A stretch of 64,000 bases of DNA from Calothrix sp. NIES-3974 (GCF_002368395.1 NZ_AP018254.1:186001-250000); one strand, 5' to 3'; counted from the stretch's first letter, positions 1-9,003 are shown. Numbers and translations: made by a program. Notes: a model not told the origin generated them from the sequence alone.

Positions 1-1
1 T

Positions 2-1648
2 AAGGAATTAATTCCTGTGACGACGGAAACGGGTGCTTGGGATAAGGCTAGGGAATTATTCCAACGGGAAGCGGCAATTTTATACCAGATTCAGCATCCC
101 CAAGTTCCCCAGTTTCGAGAACGGTTTGAGGAGGATCAGCGTTTATTTTTGGTACAAGATTATGTTCCTGGTCAAACCTATCGGACGTTACTGGAAGAGC
201 GGAAATTGCAGGGAAAAACTTTTACTGAGATGGAAGTAATACAAATAATGCGGTTGTTGCTTCCAATTTTAGAGCATATTCACGGTCTTGGTATCATCCA
301 TCGAGATATATCTCCAGAAAATATTATTTTGAGGGAACGGGATAATTTACCTGTATTGATCGATTTTGGTGTGGTCAAAGAATTAGCGACGAAATTACAA
401 GCTCCCACCCAATCCGTGAATGCGACTGCTGTTGGTAAACTCGGATACGCCCCCAGCGAGCAGATGCAAACTGGACGGGCATACGCAAGTAGTGATTTAT
501 ACTCTTTGGCGGTGACAGCAATAGTGTTGTTGACGGGGAAGGAACCCCAGGAGTTGTATGATGAAACCCAGGTTGCTTGGAATTGGCAGCGTTACGCGAG
601 TGTGAATCCCCGTTTTGCCCAGATTTTGAATCGGATGTTAAGTTATATTCCCAGCGATCGCTATCAAACAGCTGCCGAGGTAATTCAGGCATTGGCAGGG
701 CTGAGTCAAGCTACACCCGCATTTCCCGTATCTCCCCCATCGCCAACGGTTCCAGCAAATATCTCAAATTTACAAACCCTTGCAGTTGGTGCCCGTCCTG
801 ACCCCACACCATCCTCAACCCCAGATCCAAGTTCTCCCCAACGTCCGCATCCTGTTATACCTAATCCTAGTGATAAATCCATTTTAGATAATCCCTTGGC
901 GGTGGGAGCGATTGGGGCGGCAGTAGTAATTTTAGCTGGGTTTGGCTCTTGGGCGATAGTTAGTTCTATCCGTAATAATGCCCGGTTTCCCCAAGAAAAT
1001 ATACCAACTTCCCCTCAAACCTTTCCCTCTCCGGTCATTAGCGAACCACAAACACCTACACCCACACCAACTGTATTGGAGCCAATTACTAGTAGTAAGC
1101 GTTTAAGATTCGATAGTTCGGGAATAGCTCGCGAACAAGGGACAATTCGCGCTAACGAGACAATTGAATTTACCTTTCAGGGGACAGAGGGGGAAAGATT
1201 AACAGCTACCCTGGATCAAGTTGGTACAGTTGCCTTTACGGTACTAACACCAAGGGGAGAGCCAATTGATAGCATTGCCCGCCAAGTTAGCTCCTACCAG
1301 GGTATTTTACCATTAACTGGTAGATATACGATTCAAATGTATTTACTCCCAGGGCTTACAGAGGGGACATATAATTTTAGCTTATCTTTGCAAAAACCGA
1401 TGCAGGATACTCCCACTCCCGTTGAACCCGAACCCACGGAAGCACCCATAGATCAAAATCCTGTAATTCCACCAACGGATGTACCTCCTTCTCGACCAGA
1501 TGTGAAGCCAAAACTAACCCCAAAACCAACTCCGGATACCCCACCAGACTTTAACAATGGTACGGTTGTCCCGACCGAACCAAATAATAACCAAGCACCA
1601 ATTGAGGAAGGTACACCAACTCCGAATCAGTATTTTCCCCGTTTTTAG
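2..1648 (+). CDS. Ser/Thr protein kinase, membrane-anchored (5' end outside window)
   Basis: Hanks-type kinase that phosphorylates protein Ser/Thr. The frame is open to the left edge, so the gene starts upstream. The first codons read KELIP, and that Lys is probably the catalytic VxxK lysine, so the glycine loop is lost. The catalytic loop HRDISPEN lies at about 299-322 and DFG at 362-370. A single hydrophobic segment (about 890-970) follows a Pro-rich linker and should be a membrane anchor. Beyond it is a beta-rich domain (about 1105-1390) resembling pre-peptidase C-terminal (PPC) domains, then a Pro/Thr-rich tail. The arrangement suggests a cytoplasmic kinase with an outside or periplasmic ligand domain. 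The substrate is unknown. It converges with xisI, with a palindrome between them. Confidence 0.9.
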   Translation, partial: KELIPVTTETGAWDKARELFQREAAILYQIQHPQVPQFRERFEEDQRLFLVQDYVPGQTYRTLLEERKLQGKTFTEMEVIQIMRLLLPILEHIHGLGIIHRDISPENIILRERDNLPVLIDFGVVKELATKLQAPTQSVNATAVGKLGYAPSEQMQTGRAYASSDLYSLAVTAIVLLTGKEPQELYDETQVAWNWQRYASVNPRFAQILNRMLSYIPSDRYQTAAEVIQALAGLSQATPAFPVSPPSPTVPANISNLQTLAVGARPDPTPSSTPDPSSPQRPHPVIPNPSDKSILDNPLAVGAIGAAVVILAGFGSWAIVSSIRNNARFPQENIPTSPQTFPSPVISEPQTPTPTPTVLEPITSSKRLRFDSSGIAREQGTIRANETIEFTFQGTEGERLTATLDQVGTVAFTVLTPRGEPIDSIARQVSSYQGILPLTGRYTIQMYLLPGLTEGTYNFSLSLQKPMQDTPTPVEPEPTEAPIDQNPVIPPTDVPPSRPDVKPKLTPKPTPDTPPDFNNGTVVPTEPNNNQAPIEEGTPTPNQYFPRF

Positions 1649-1668
1649 CTCCTTCTTCTCAATCCAAG

Positions 1669-1700
1669 AAGTAGAGACGTAGATTGCTGCGTCTTTACTT
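1669..1700. repeat. GTAGAGACG-type palindromic repeat between convergent genes
   Basis: Imperfect palindrome with arms AAGTAGAGACG and CGTCTTTACTT, lying 20 nt after the kinase stop and directly beside the xisI stop. It belongs to the dispersed palindrome family found about 14 times in this window. Its position between convergent genes fits a bidirectional terminator, but there is no strong T tract. Confidence 0.6.
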
Positions 1701-1701
1701 C

Positions 1702-2037
1702 CTAACCCACAGCAAAATCAGTAAATTGTCTTTTATAAGGAGAATGAAATCCGATAACTATATCTTGCTTGGGAACACCCATCGAAACTAACTCCTCCGC
1801 AATATTGATCTCAGTTCCATTCCACTGAATCCAAATTTTTTCGTTTTTGATATCTATATGTATTGAACAACCATAAACACGATGTTTATTTTCCCAGCCT
1901 ACACTAACAATTTGATAATGATCGCGTGTAGTATCAAATATTTTTTCTACTTCTATATCCCCGTAGGAAGGTTTATAACTGCCATATTTTTCTAAAAGTT
2001 GCTGAACGCATTCTCTATATTTTTCTAACTTACCCAT
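1702..2037 (-). CDS. xisI: XisI family protein
   Basis: 111 aa, the usual length of the XisI (fdxN element excision controlling factor) family. It has the typical start MGKLEKYRECVQQLLEKY, a central stretch about interpretation of a Trp/Asn-rich beta sheet (KIWIQWNGTE) and an ending with GVPKQDIVIGFH. In Anabaena XisI, with XisH, controls excision of the fdxN element by the XisF recombinase. Here no recombinase or nif gene is adjacent, so that role cannot be assumed. Its start overlaps the 3' end of xisH by 13 nt, which implies translational coupling. Confidence 0.88.
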   Translation of the reverse strand: MGKLEKYRECVQQLLEKYGSYKPSYGDIEVEKIFDTTRDHYQIVSVGWENKHRVYGCSIHIDIKNEKIWIQWNGTEINIAEELVSMGVPKQDIVIGFHSPYKRQFTDFAVG

Positions 2038-2441
2038 CTCACTATCTCCTCAGTTTCAATATCATAAATCACTAGCCTTAATTGAAATTCCTGAATTTGA
2101 AGTTGTATAAATGGAAGTCCAAAGAAATCATTATAAGTTTCTAGATCAACAGCTAAATATAGGTTACGTTCTGGCTCTTTTCCACGAAGAGCAGTGCGGT
2201 AGTTAAGGAATTGTCCGAGAGCAAGATGAAAATCAGTAATAGCTGATGGATTGAGAAAACTTTTGATTTCAACAGCTATTTTTTCTCCTTGCTTTTCTGC
2301 TGCAATTAACTTCTCTGCTCCCAAATCAATCCGCATCTGAACTTGACCAAAATCAATATATAGAGGGTCGTTTGTAATATTCCACCCGTCTTTTTCCAAA
2401 GCTAATCTCATAATATCGTGAAATTGATCCTTCGCTGACAT
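2025..2441 (-). CDS. xisH: XisH family protein, nuclease-like fold
   Basis: 138 aa, matching the XisH family from the start (MSAKDQFHDIMRLALEKDGW) through the central block. Residues DLGAEK followed by VEIKSF form a D...ExK pattern, as in PD-(D/E)XK nucleases, so a nuclease-like fold is plausible. XisH is known as an accessory factor for fdxN element excision, but paralogous xisH/xisI pairs are common in cyanobacteria without any excision element, and their role there is unsettled. It is the first gene of the xisH-xisI pair. Confidence 0.88.
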   Translation of the reverse strand: MSAKDQFHDIMRLALEKDGWNITNDPLYIDFGQVQMRIDLGAEKLIAAEKQGEKIAVEIKSFLNPSAITDFHLALGQFLNYRTALRGKEPERNLYLAVDLETYNDFFGLPFIQLQIQEFQLRLVIYDIETEEIVRWVS

Positions 2442-2496
2442 AACCTATTGATTTATCGGGGAGTCTTACAATTCTACACTCTAATTCTGTAATGCC

Positions 2497-3828
2497 TCAA
2501 CCGAAGCTATCACTTGTATACATGAAACTTCCGGTATCACCAATCAGCATGAGGTTACTATCTTCGCTGTCGATGTTGAAGGTATTACTAGTAATTCCAC
2601 GCTGGAGAATTTGGATGAGTTGACGGGGGTTGAGGGATTCTAATTCCACATAGTTTCCTGCTTCCAACCATTGTTTCTCTTCGGGAAGGAGATTTTGCTG
2701 GACCTCTAGGGGTAGGGTTTTTGCTGCTGCTGCGTAATGAGATGAGGATTGAATGACCATTCCCCGTTTTTTGCTCAGGACTTGACGGGGTGTAATACCA
2801 ATATCTGTGATGGGTAAGTTAGTATTGGCAAACCAGTCGGGGTCGGTGGTAAGTTGGTGGGGAAGGGTGATTCCGGAAGGGGTGCAATCGTGTAAGGTGT
2901 AGATTTTGAGGTCGGGATTGCGTCGCAGCATTTGCATGGTGGTAGCAAAAATATTTTGAGGATATCTATCTATGCTGAGGATGGCACAGTTATGTTCAAA
3001 GTGAAAATTATTGGCAATCAGAAATTGAGCGATATCTGCGCGATCGCAAACTATTAATCGGTCGAAGCTATAAGCGGTGACATCGGGGTTAATATTGGCT
3101 GGTGCTAGGGTTTGGATTGGGGGTGGGAGGATTTTCGGGTTTGTACCGTTAATCTCTTGCCAACGATTTAACCATGTTTGCAGTTGGGATGGGGTAATAA
3201 TAAGTTCTTCTGGTAATTCGGTTTGGTTGATTGGTCTGTAGCCAAGATAGATGGATAGCATTCCTAAGCAGACGGCAATCACAAAGAGGGGGAAGGATTT
3301 AAATGCAAATAAGCTCAATAATCCGCCAATGATGAGGATAATAAATCCCAGCTTTTTTAAGTTATGAGCGCTTTGTTTGCGCTCTTTTTTGTTTAGTTTG
3401 CTGGATTGGGTACCATCATATAATGCGAGTATCCATAAGACATGGTAGATAATTGTCACAATAATTGTCGCAATATAGAAGATATTTGAACGGAAATCTA
3501 AACCAACAATATTCAACAATAGAGAAATACTAACAACTAGTGTAATTATCCCAAAAAGTGGATACAAACAACCAAATGTACTATCATAATCAAACTTCAG
3601 TTTGAGACGATTATTTAATAAATAAAGTAACTGTTTTTCATTAAAAAATAAGCTGTCATTAACGGAAATATCCGCTAGAACTTTGGCAAAAAATGGGTCT
3701 GTCATTTTGCTCGGAGTTCCCACTGCGGTGGGTTCAAAGGCAAAGGGATGATTGCAGCTTTTACATCTACCTTGATTAGCGGTTCTATCCTGGAGATTAT
3801 TATCGGTTCCACAGTTGATGCATTTCAT
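2497..3828 (-). CDS. Membrane protein with N-terminal zinc ribbon, function unknown
   Basis: 443 aa. The N-terminus has two CxxC pairs (KCINC and RCKSC, about residues 3-25), a zinc-ribbon pattern. Residues about 80-200 hold four hydrophobic stretches in two pairs that should cross the membrane. The remaining 240 residues are soluble, with no motif I recognise, and may form an alpha/beta domain. The gene stands alone, 55 nt upstream of xisH on the same strand, so co-transcription is possible. I do not recognise a named family. Confidence 0.75.
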   Translation of the reverse strand: MKCINCGTDNNLQDRTANQGRCKSCNHPFAFEPTAVGTPSKMTDPFFAKVLADISVNDSLFFNEKQLLYLLNNRLKLKFDYDSTFGCLYPLFGIITLVVSISLLLNIVGLDFRSNIFYIATIIVTIIYHVLWILALYDGTQSSKLNKKERKQSAHNLKKLGFIILIIGGLLSLFAFKSFPLFVIAVCLGMLSIYLGYRPINQTELPEELIITPSQLQTWLNRWQEINGTNPKILPPPIQTLAPANINPDVTAYSFDRLIVCDRADIAQFLIANNFHFEHNCAILSIDRYPQNIFATTMQMLRRNPDLKIYTLHDCTPSGITLPHQLTTDPDWFANTNLPITDIGITPRQVLSKKRGMVIQSSSHYAAAAKTLPLEVQQNLLPEEKQWLEAGNYVELESLNPRQLIQILQRGITSNTFNIDSEDSNLMLIGDTGSFMYTSDSFG

Positions 3829-4170
3829 GGGATTTTAGATAATTAGATTATAGATTTTAGATTACTTAGGGCTAGCTGAAAAATAGTCAGACTTTCATCT
3901 TGTAAGGTGCTGAGGCTACTTGGGGTGAAAAAAATTGCAAATACATGGATATATAAAAATTTAAAACCTTGCATTTGTAATTTTTTGACTCCCTCTTCCC
4001 TACCCCTACTAAAAGACTTTTACCGCAGACCCTACTTATTATTTGTGAAGCAGCATCGAAGTTTTATTTCTATTCCCTACTCCCTGCTCCCTACTCCCTA
4101 AATGTTTTAGGGGTTTGTGAGAAATCCGGGATTAGATAATTAATTGATTGATTCTGTCTCCTGTCTCCTT
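3829..4170. other. Non-coding stretch with A/T repeats
   Basis: No convincing gene. It holds GATTTTAG/GATTATAG repeats near 3833-3865 and the heptamer array at 4072-4099. It also has a GTGAGAAATCCGG motif at about 4119 resembling the right end of the MITE-like family described at 54491 and 59565. A 64-codon frame on the plus strand has no family resemblance. Confidence 0.6.
4072..4099. repeat. Heptanucleotide tandem repeat (4 units)
   Basis: Four head-to-tail heptamers of form NNTCCCT: ATTCCCT, ACTCCCT, GCTCCCT, ACTCCCT. Short tandem heptamer repeats (STRR) are a known feature of heterocystous cyanobacterial genomes. Similar short runs occur at 31278-31291 and 45522-45542. Confidence 0.8.
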
Positions 4171-5358
4171 TTAAACAACTTGATTTGTTAATAGCACACT
4201 GTAATCTTCTCGTTGGCGAATTAAACGATGTTGCTGATTTGTGAGTAATACCTCTGCTGGTCGAGGACGGTGTAAAAAGTGGGATGACATGGCATAACCG
4301 TAAGCACCGACATCTAAAATTGCGATCGCATCACCAATTTTGAGTTTTGGCAGTTGACAGTTTCTACCCAAATAATCCCGCGAATAGGTGGTGTTCCCAC
4401 ACACATCTGTGGTGTAAAGCGGTGATGAATCCTCTTGCTGACAGACACGAATCTCCCTGTAACCTCCATGTACGGAAGGAACTGACAGATTGGCAACGGT
4501 TGTATCAACCCCCAAAATCTGTTTATCGCCCTGCCATTTCACAGACACGACTTTTGTAAATAAATATGCACATCCTGCGATCGCAGCTCGTCCTGGCTCG
4601 ATAATTAAATTTACTGGGTATGTTAAGTTGGCCATTTTTTGACTAATTTGGCTGCCGAAGATTTGCCAATCAAAGCCAACCCCATCGTGGTGGTAAGGAT
4701 AGCCAAATCCACCGCCAAAATCTAAATATTGCCAATCGGGTAACAGTTGGGCTGTGGCAATTACTTTGTCTATGACTTCAGTAAATGCGGTTGTGGCATT
4801 TGTCCCGGTTCCTCGATAGAAATGTAAACCCCTGATTTCACAGCCATAGGCTTTTGCAAGGGCTACTGCCTCCTCAAATTCCCTGGGATGGACACCAATC
4901 CGACTGTCTCCAGTAATTTCTGGTAAATTCAAACGTAAACCTAAATTCCAAGTCCCAGCAGCAGACGGATATCGAGTTTGAATTGTTTGACAACATAACT
5001 CTAACTGGTTCAAACTATCCAGATTCAGAGTTTTTACCCCCCAATCTAAAACCTGTTCCATCTCCTGTTGATTTAAATTGCTACCGGAATAAACTATCCC
5101 CTCCGGTGCAACACCCGCTTTTAAACCCAGATAAATGTCTCCCGGTGTATTTGCATGTAAACCCCAACCCGCATCTGTAAAGATTTTCAACAAATTAATA
5201 TTACCATTGGTGACAGCTGCAAAGTGAAATTGGGTACGGGGATAGGGAATCGCTGTTGTAATGTGACTAATTGTTTTTTGTAAGCGATCGCCGTCATAAA
5301 CGTATAGGGGAGAACCATAGGTTGACAGTAATTCCCCGATTAAATCTGGAGAAATCAT
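4171..5358 (-). CDS. Fold-type III PLP decarboxylase homologue lacking the PLP lysine
   Basis: 395 aa from ATG at 5358; a longer frame exists only from TTG at 5379. The protein follows the DapDC/ornithine decarboxylase architecture: a TIM barrel with LDFGGGFGYPY (phosphate-binding glycines) and IIEPGRA, then a beta domain with TDVCGNTTYSRD (the active-site Cys region) and GAYGYAMSSHF near the end. The segment that normally reads YAxKANxN reads FAAVTNGN here, so Val49 (codon 5212-5214) sits where the Schiff-base lysine belongs. The HxGS motif is FYRGTG. Enzymes of this family decarboxylate amino acids such as meso-diaminopimelate. Without the lysine, ordinary PLP chemistry is unlikely, so it may be a pseudoenzyme or regulator. 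It is monocistronic. Confidence 0.85.
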   Translation of the reverse strand: MISPDLIGELLSTYGSPLYVYDGDRLQKTISHITTAIPYPRTQFHFAAVTNGNINLLKIFTDAGWGLHANTPGDIYLGLKAGVAPEGIVYSGSNLNQQEMEQVLDWGVKTLNLDSLNQLELCCQTIQTRYPSAAGTWNLGLRLNLPEITGDSRIGVHPREFEEAVALAKAYGCEIRGLHFYRGTGTNATTAFTEVIDKVIATAQLLPDWQYLDFGGGFGYPYHHDGVGFDWQIFGSQISQKMANLTYPVNLIIEPGRAAIAGCAYLFTKVVSVKWQGDKQILGVDTTVANLSVPSVHGGYREIRVCQQEDSSPLYTTDVCGNTTYSRDYLGRNCQLPKLKIGDAIAILDVGAYGYAMSSHFLHRPRPAEVLLTNQQHRLIRQREDYSVLLTNQVV

Positions 5359-5461
5359 ACATGAAACTATAAACCGCAAAGTAGTTAGTATAACGCCACT
5401 AATCTACCACCTTCACCTGTGAAATTTTTTGTATACCTCAAAACTAATTTGAAAATGGGAA

Positions 5462-5489
5462 GTAGAAACGCGACATGTCGCGTCTGTAC
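5462..5489. repeat. GTAGAAACGCG-type palindrome
   Basis: Arms GTAGAAACGCGACA and TGTCGCGTCTGTAC form a near-perfect palindrome. It is a variant of the dispersed GTAGAGACG family with a CGCGACATGTCGCG core. The same core type appears at 56256-56279, and a related one at 31252-31279. Confidence 0.65.
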
Positions 5490-6051
5490 TGGAATAATTT
5501 TTAATACTTCAAACAGCTTAATGCTGGTTAACAGTCAACCATCAACAAATCGAAAGGGGAATATATCAGGGTGCGAAGTATACACATGTAAAGGAGTCAG
5601 TTTAACATCTATTTAAAAGTTGTATATATTGTACATGTTGCATACCTATATCTACGTAAACATTTACCACATTGTCAAAATCTGCTGGAATGAAGATGTA
5701 TAACCAGGTGAAACAACATTAAAGATAGGAAAAAATCAACAATTCAATGCATCTTTTTCCTCAACATCAGTAATGGTTAATTTATCAAGTCTTTAAGTGC
5801 TTTTACTGAGGGGGAACAAAATCGTAAATGCTACATTCATTGTAGAACTTTCTAGATGTTTTGATGCTTGTAGAAGGTAAGATAGTGAAGTAAGTGATTC
5901 CCTAACCGCAGAGCAAACACAAATACACATTCAAAACTAGAGGGAGTCAGAAAAACCTTAAATCAAATCAGTTCAAAGCCATTTACTGAGATATATGTGT
6001 ACAGAGACAATTCAAACAAGCTATTGCGGGTTGAAGTCATATATTTACTTG

Positions 6052-6075
6052 TTGTTAACAGTTAACTGTTGACAA
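6052..6075. promoter_or_regulatory. 24-bp palindrome, possible operator
   Basis: TTGTTAACAGTT followed by AACTGTTGACAA is a palindrome with only one non-matching base pair per half. It lies 350 nt upstream of the first DUF11 gene. A DNA-binding site is a reasonable guess from symmetry alone; no protein can be assigned. Confidence 0.35.
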
Positions 6076-6370
6076 TCCGTAATTATTGACGCAATGATTT
6101 TTAGCTGATGTCAGCAATTTTGTCCCGAAATTTTATATGTACACATAGTATCAAGCTTTGCAGATAATTCAATAATGAATCAGGTTGCAGATACCCTATC
6201 AGTAGAACTTAGGTGTTTGACTGTTAATAATTGACGGTCAATAGGATTTTTTGTTTCCACAATTCTAACTCGCAATTATAGAGTACTCGAACAATTGCGA
6301 AGTTCAAGGACTGTGAAAGCTTGATGTAAAAATTCACTGATGTCCCCATCAGGAGTAAAAAAAAAAGAAA

Positions 6371-6394
6371 AATCTTACGTCGCAACGCAAGATT
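6371..6394 (+). promoter_or_regulatory. Leader hairpin before first DUF11 gene
   Basis: Arms AATCTTACGT and ACGCAAGATT pair with a single mismatch over 10 bp around a 4-nt loop. The hairpin ends 33 nt before the start codon at 6428, after a run of A residues. It could affect the mRNA leader or end an upstream transcript; the sequence does not decide between them. Confidence 0.4.
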
Positions 6395-6427
6395 GATTAC
6401 AAAGAAAACTAAAAATTAAACACAAAT

Positions 6428-8959
6428 ATGTCATACTCACGTAAATCTGTCAAATTTTTCCCAGAACTATATCGCTCATTGGTAGCAACTGTATTGATTA
6501 CAAGTGGTATTATCCAATTTGTTGCACCGGTAATTGCGGAAGGAACCCGTGCTGGTGAATCCATTAGTAACACCGCAACTGCAACCTACGAAGACCCCCT
6601 TGACCCGAATACAAAAATCAATGCGACATCGAATACAGTTGTTGTCACCGTTGCAGAGGTTGCTGGTATTACCGTCACCGGAAGCGGTACAACTTTCAGA
6701 GAAGATTTAAATAATAACGGTCAAGCTAACGTTGGTGATACTATCTACTACAACTACACCGTAACTAACGTTGGTAACGACCCGACTCGAATCCGGATTC
6801 CGGAAGCAGTGAGGGTGACAGGTCCAGGTCAAGCAGGAAAACCTGAATATAGTTTGGATGGGGGTGCTACCTGGACTCAGATTCCTGGAAGTGAATATAT
6901 TTCTGGTTCTATTCCCGTCAACGGTTCTATTTTAGTCCGTGTACCGGTTACAGTTGCTGCGGGGGCACGAACTAACGATATTATTAACGTAACCTTGGGT
7001 GATACTCCAGGGGATGCACAAAACCAACTGCGTGACCCCAATGGTGGTGACGTGTATACGGTGGATAACCCGGATGGTACTCCTGGTGAAGTCAATGGAG
7101 CACCTGTGAATGGAGTTCGGGAAGCAAGTGCAACCCAAAGAATTACCGTAGATCAAGCAGTGAAGACCTATGCATTGGCAACGGTTCTCAAGGTGCGTAA
7201 TAATTATGATAATGCCGGAACACCTGCTATTGAGGATGATAGATTAACCTACGGTTTAAGTTTACGGGTGGAATTGAATGACCCGACGGGTAATGGGATT
7301 ACCCCTGCTCCCTTAGCGGGAACGACGGTGAGGGGTTTGACGGGGAACCGAATTTTAGTTTCCGATGCGATTCCCCAAGGAACAGAATTAGCAGCAATTC
7401 CCACACCTCCTCCTGGTTGGCAGGTAGTATACACAACTGATGCTGTATCTGTAAATGCCAATGCAGCAACTTGGACAACCACACCTCCTGCAAATTTAGC
7501 AACTGTCACCCGTGTTGGTTTTGTCAATGACCCGAATGTTGTCACTGCTGTAGCACCTGGTCAGACGGTGAGTGGGTTTAATGTACAGGTGAAGGTGAGA
7601 ACTGGTCAAACAGCACCTTTAACTGTGAATAATATTGCTCAGTTATTTGGTCAAACTGCGGGTGTACCGACCGTGGATAATAATGGTGATGGAATTCCCG
7701 ATAATCAGGTTTATGATGAATCTGGTGACCAAAATCCCAGCAATTACGACAGTAATAATCTTCCTCCCGGTGCTGTGGATGCAAATGGTGATGGAATTCC
7801 CGATAATACACCAACTGTGACGGATGGGTTTATTGATAATCCGACTGAGTTAAATAATACAGGAATTGATACGGGTAATAATAACACTGGTGTCGGACCT
7901 GGTGGTGAAGCAAACTCCTTTGTAATTGACGTTCCCCAGAATAATGCGGTTTTGAATGGACCGGAACGGACTCCTGATGCGATTGGACCGACCAACAACA
8001 ATGATGACTTTACAAACAAATCTTCCCTAGTTCCTGAAGATAAAAAACCTGGTGATACCCTCGACCCATCTCCAGTTACGTTTACCAATACCGTCAGAAA
8101 TAGCGGTACTAATCCCAATAATATTTCCTTGATTCCCACACCACCTGCTAACCCCGCAGATTTACCAGCAGGAACAACGGTGACAATCACCTACGGTCAG
8201 CAATCCAAGACCTATACTTGGAATGGAACAGCGTTTAATAATCCCACCGATTACATCACCATTCCCAATTTAGCTCCGGGTGCGCAGGTTAATTACGGGG
8301 TGGAGGTGAATTTACCACCAGGAACACCACTTTCCACTGACTTAGATACAACCACACCAGATCCAAACGATTTAGTAGGTGGTTTCCCCGTACCCATCAC
8401 TGCTTTCATTGACGATGGTACCCCTGGTTTCAACAATGAACCGAATAATATTACCATTAACCGGGTATATACAGGTTTCCTACGAATGGTGAAAGAATCC
8501 CGTGTCTTACCTGGAAATGGACCTGCGGTACGTGCTGAAGACCGGGAATTTAGCAGTAATCCGAAAATACCTGCACCTGGTAATATTATCGAGTATCGTA
8601 TTCGTTATACTAATATTTCCGAGGCGGAATCGGGTACAGGTAATAGAATTCTCCGCGCTGACAAGGTAGTAATTACGGAGGATGGAACCCTCAGTACAAC
8701 ACCCGGTGATGGTAAGAATAACTGGGCTAAGGATAATGATGGTAATGGTCAAATTGATACCAGTAACGTAGTTGGTTCTGCGAGGGATTCCGGTACTGCA
8801 ACGATTCAATTCTACAGTGGAGCTACTGGTGCTAATCTCTCGATTGACCAAACGGGAACAACTGCTGACACAGATGTGAGTAAGTATGTGAATACGGTGA
8901 CTAATCCGGTTGCTCCTGGTGAACAGCGTCAGTTTGTTTTCCAACGCAAAGTTAATTAG
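6428..8959 (+). CDS. Secreted DUF11-repeat surface protein (cluster gene A)
   Basis: 843 aa. A basic N-terminus and a hydrophobic core ending near VIAEG make a signal peptide of about 37 residues. The mature chain is beta-rich, low in Cys, rich in Asn, Thr, Pro and Gly, with repeated DUF11-type blocks (GDTIYYNYTVTNVGN; PGNIIEYRIRYTNIS). Several Asp/Asn loops resemble calcium-binding type (DNNGDGIPD, DANGDGIPD, DNDGNGQID). The chain ends on a last beta strand, QFVFQRKVN. DUF11 proteins are generally exported stalk- or adhesin-like beta-sandwich proteins. It is the first of six same-strand DUF11-type genes, with a long leader and a palindrome after its stop. The exact function is not deducible. 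Confidence 0.88.
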   Translation: MSYSRKSVKFFPELYRSLVATVLITSGIIQFVAPVIAEGTRAGESISNTATATYEDPLDPNTKINATSNTVVVTVAEVAGITVTGSGTTFREDLNNNGQANVGDTIYYNYTVTNVGNDPTRIRIPEAVRVTGPGQAGKPEYSLDGGATWTQIPGSEYISGSIPVNGSILVRVPVTVAAGARTNDIINVTLGDTPGDAQNQLRDPNGGDVYTVDNPDGTPGEVNGAPVNGVREASATQRITVDQAVKTYALATVLKVRNNYDNAGTPAIEDDRLTYGLSLRVELNDPTGNGITPAPLAGTTVRGLTGNRILVSDAIPQGTELAAIPTPPPGWQVVYTTDAVSVNANAATWTTTPPANLATVTRVGFVNDPNVVTAVAPGQTVSGFNVQVKVRTGQTAPLTVNNIAQLFGQTAGVPTVDNNGDGIPDNQVYDESGDQNPSNYDSNNLPPGAVDANGDGIPDNTPTVTDGFIDNPTELNNTGIDTGNNNTGVGPGGEANSFVIDVPQNNAVLNGPERTPDAIGPTNNNDDFTNKSSLVPEDKKPGDTLDPSPVTFTNTVRNSGTNPNNISLIPTPPANPADLPAGTTVTITYGQQSKTYTWNGTAFNNPTDYITIPNLAPGAQVNYGVEVNLPPGTPLSTDLDTTTPDPNDLVGGFPVPITAFIDDGTPGFNNEPNNITINRVYTGFLRMVKESRVLPGNGPAVRAEDREFSSNPKIPAPGNIIEYRIRYTNISEAESGTGNRILRADKVVITEDGTLSTTPGDGKNNWAKDNDGNGQIDTSNVVGSARDSGTATIQFYSGATGANLSIDQTGTTADTDVSKYVNTVTNPVAPGEQRQFVFQRKVN

Positions 8960-8974
8960 CATTTCAACCCATTT

Positions 8975-9003
8975 GTAGAGACGTAGCGGTGCTACGTCTC
9001 TAC
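8975..9003. repeat. GTAGAGACG palindrome after DUF11 gene A
   Basis: Arms GTAGAGACGTAGC and GCTACGTCTCTAC are perfect over 13 bp with a 3-nt loop. It begins 16 nt after the stop of the 843-aa protein gene. It would form a stable RNA 3' hairpin, but no T run follows, so it need not be a classical terminator. Confidence 0.8.

Larger units (their letters stand above)
5359..6427. other. Long intergenic region upstream of the DUF11 cluster
   Basis: About 1.07 kb with no recognisable gene. It contains a GTAGAAACGCG-type palindrome (5462-5489), several GTTAAC/GTTGAC inverted motifs (near 5526, 6052-6075 and 6212-6240) and a hairpin just ahead of the first DUF11 gene (6371-6394). It probably carries the promoter and a long leader for the surface-protein cluster. 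Confidence 0.6.

Noticed and set aside
3907-4101. 64-codon plus-strand frame
   Set aside because: It covers A/T-rich and heptamer repeat DNA, has no family likeness and no convincing RBS.
7744-8190. 148-codon antisense frame inside DUF11 gene A
   Set aside because: It is the reverse frame of a repetitive, GTA/CCA-rich gene; the sense protein has clear domains and a signal peptide.
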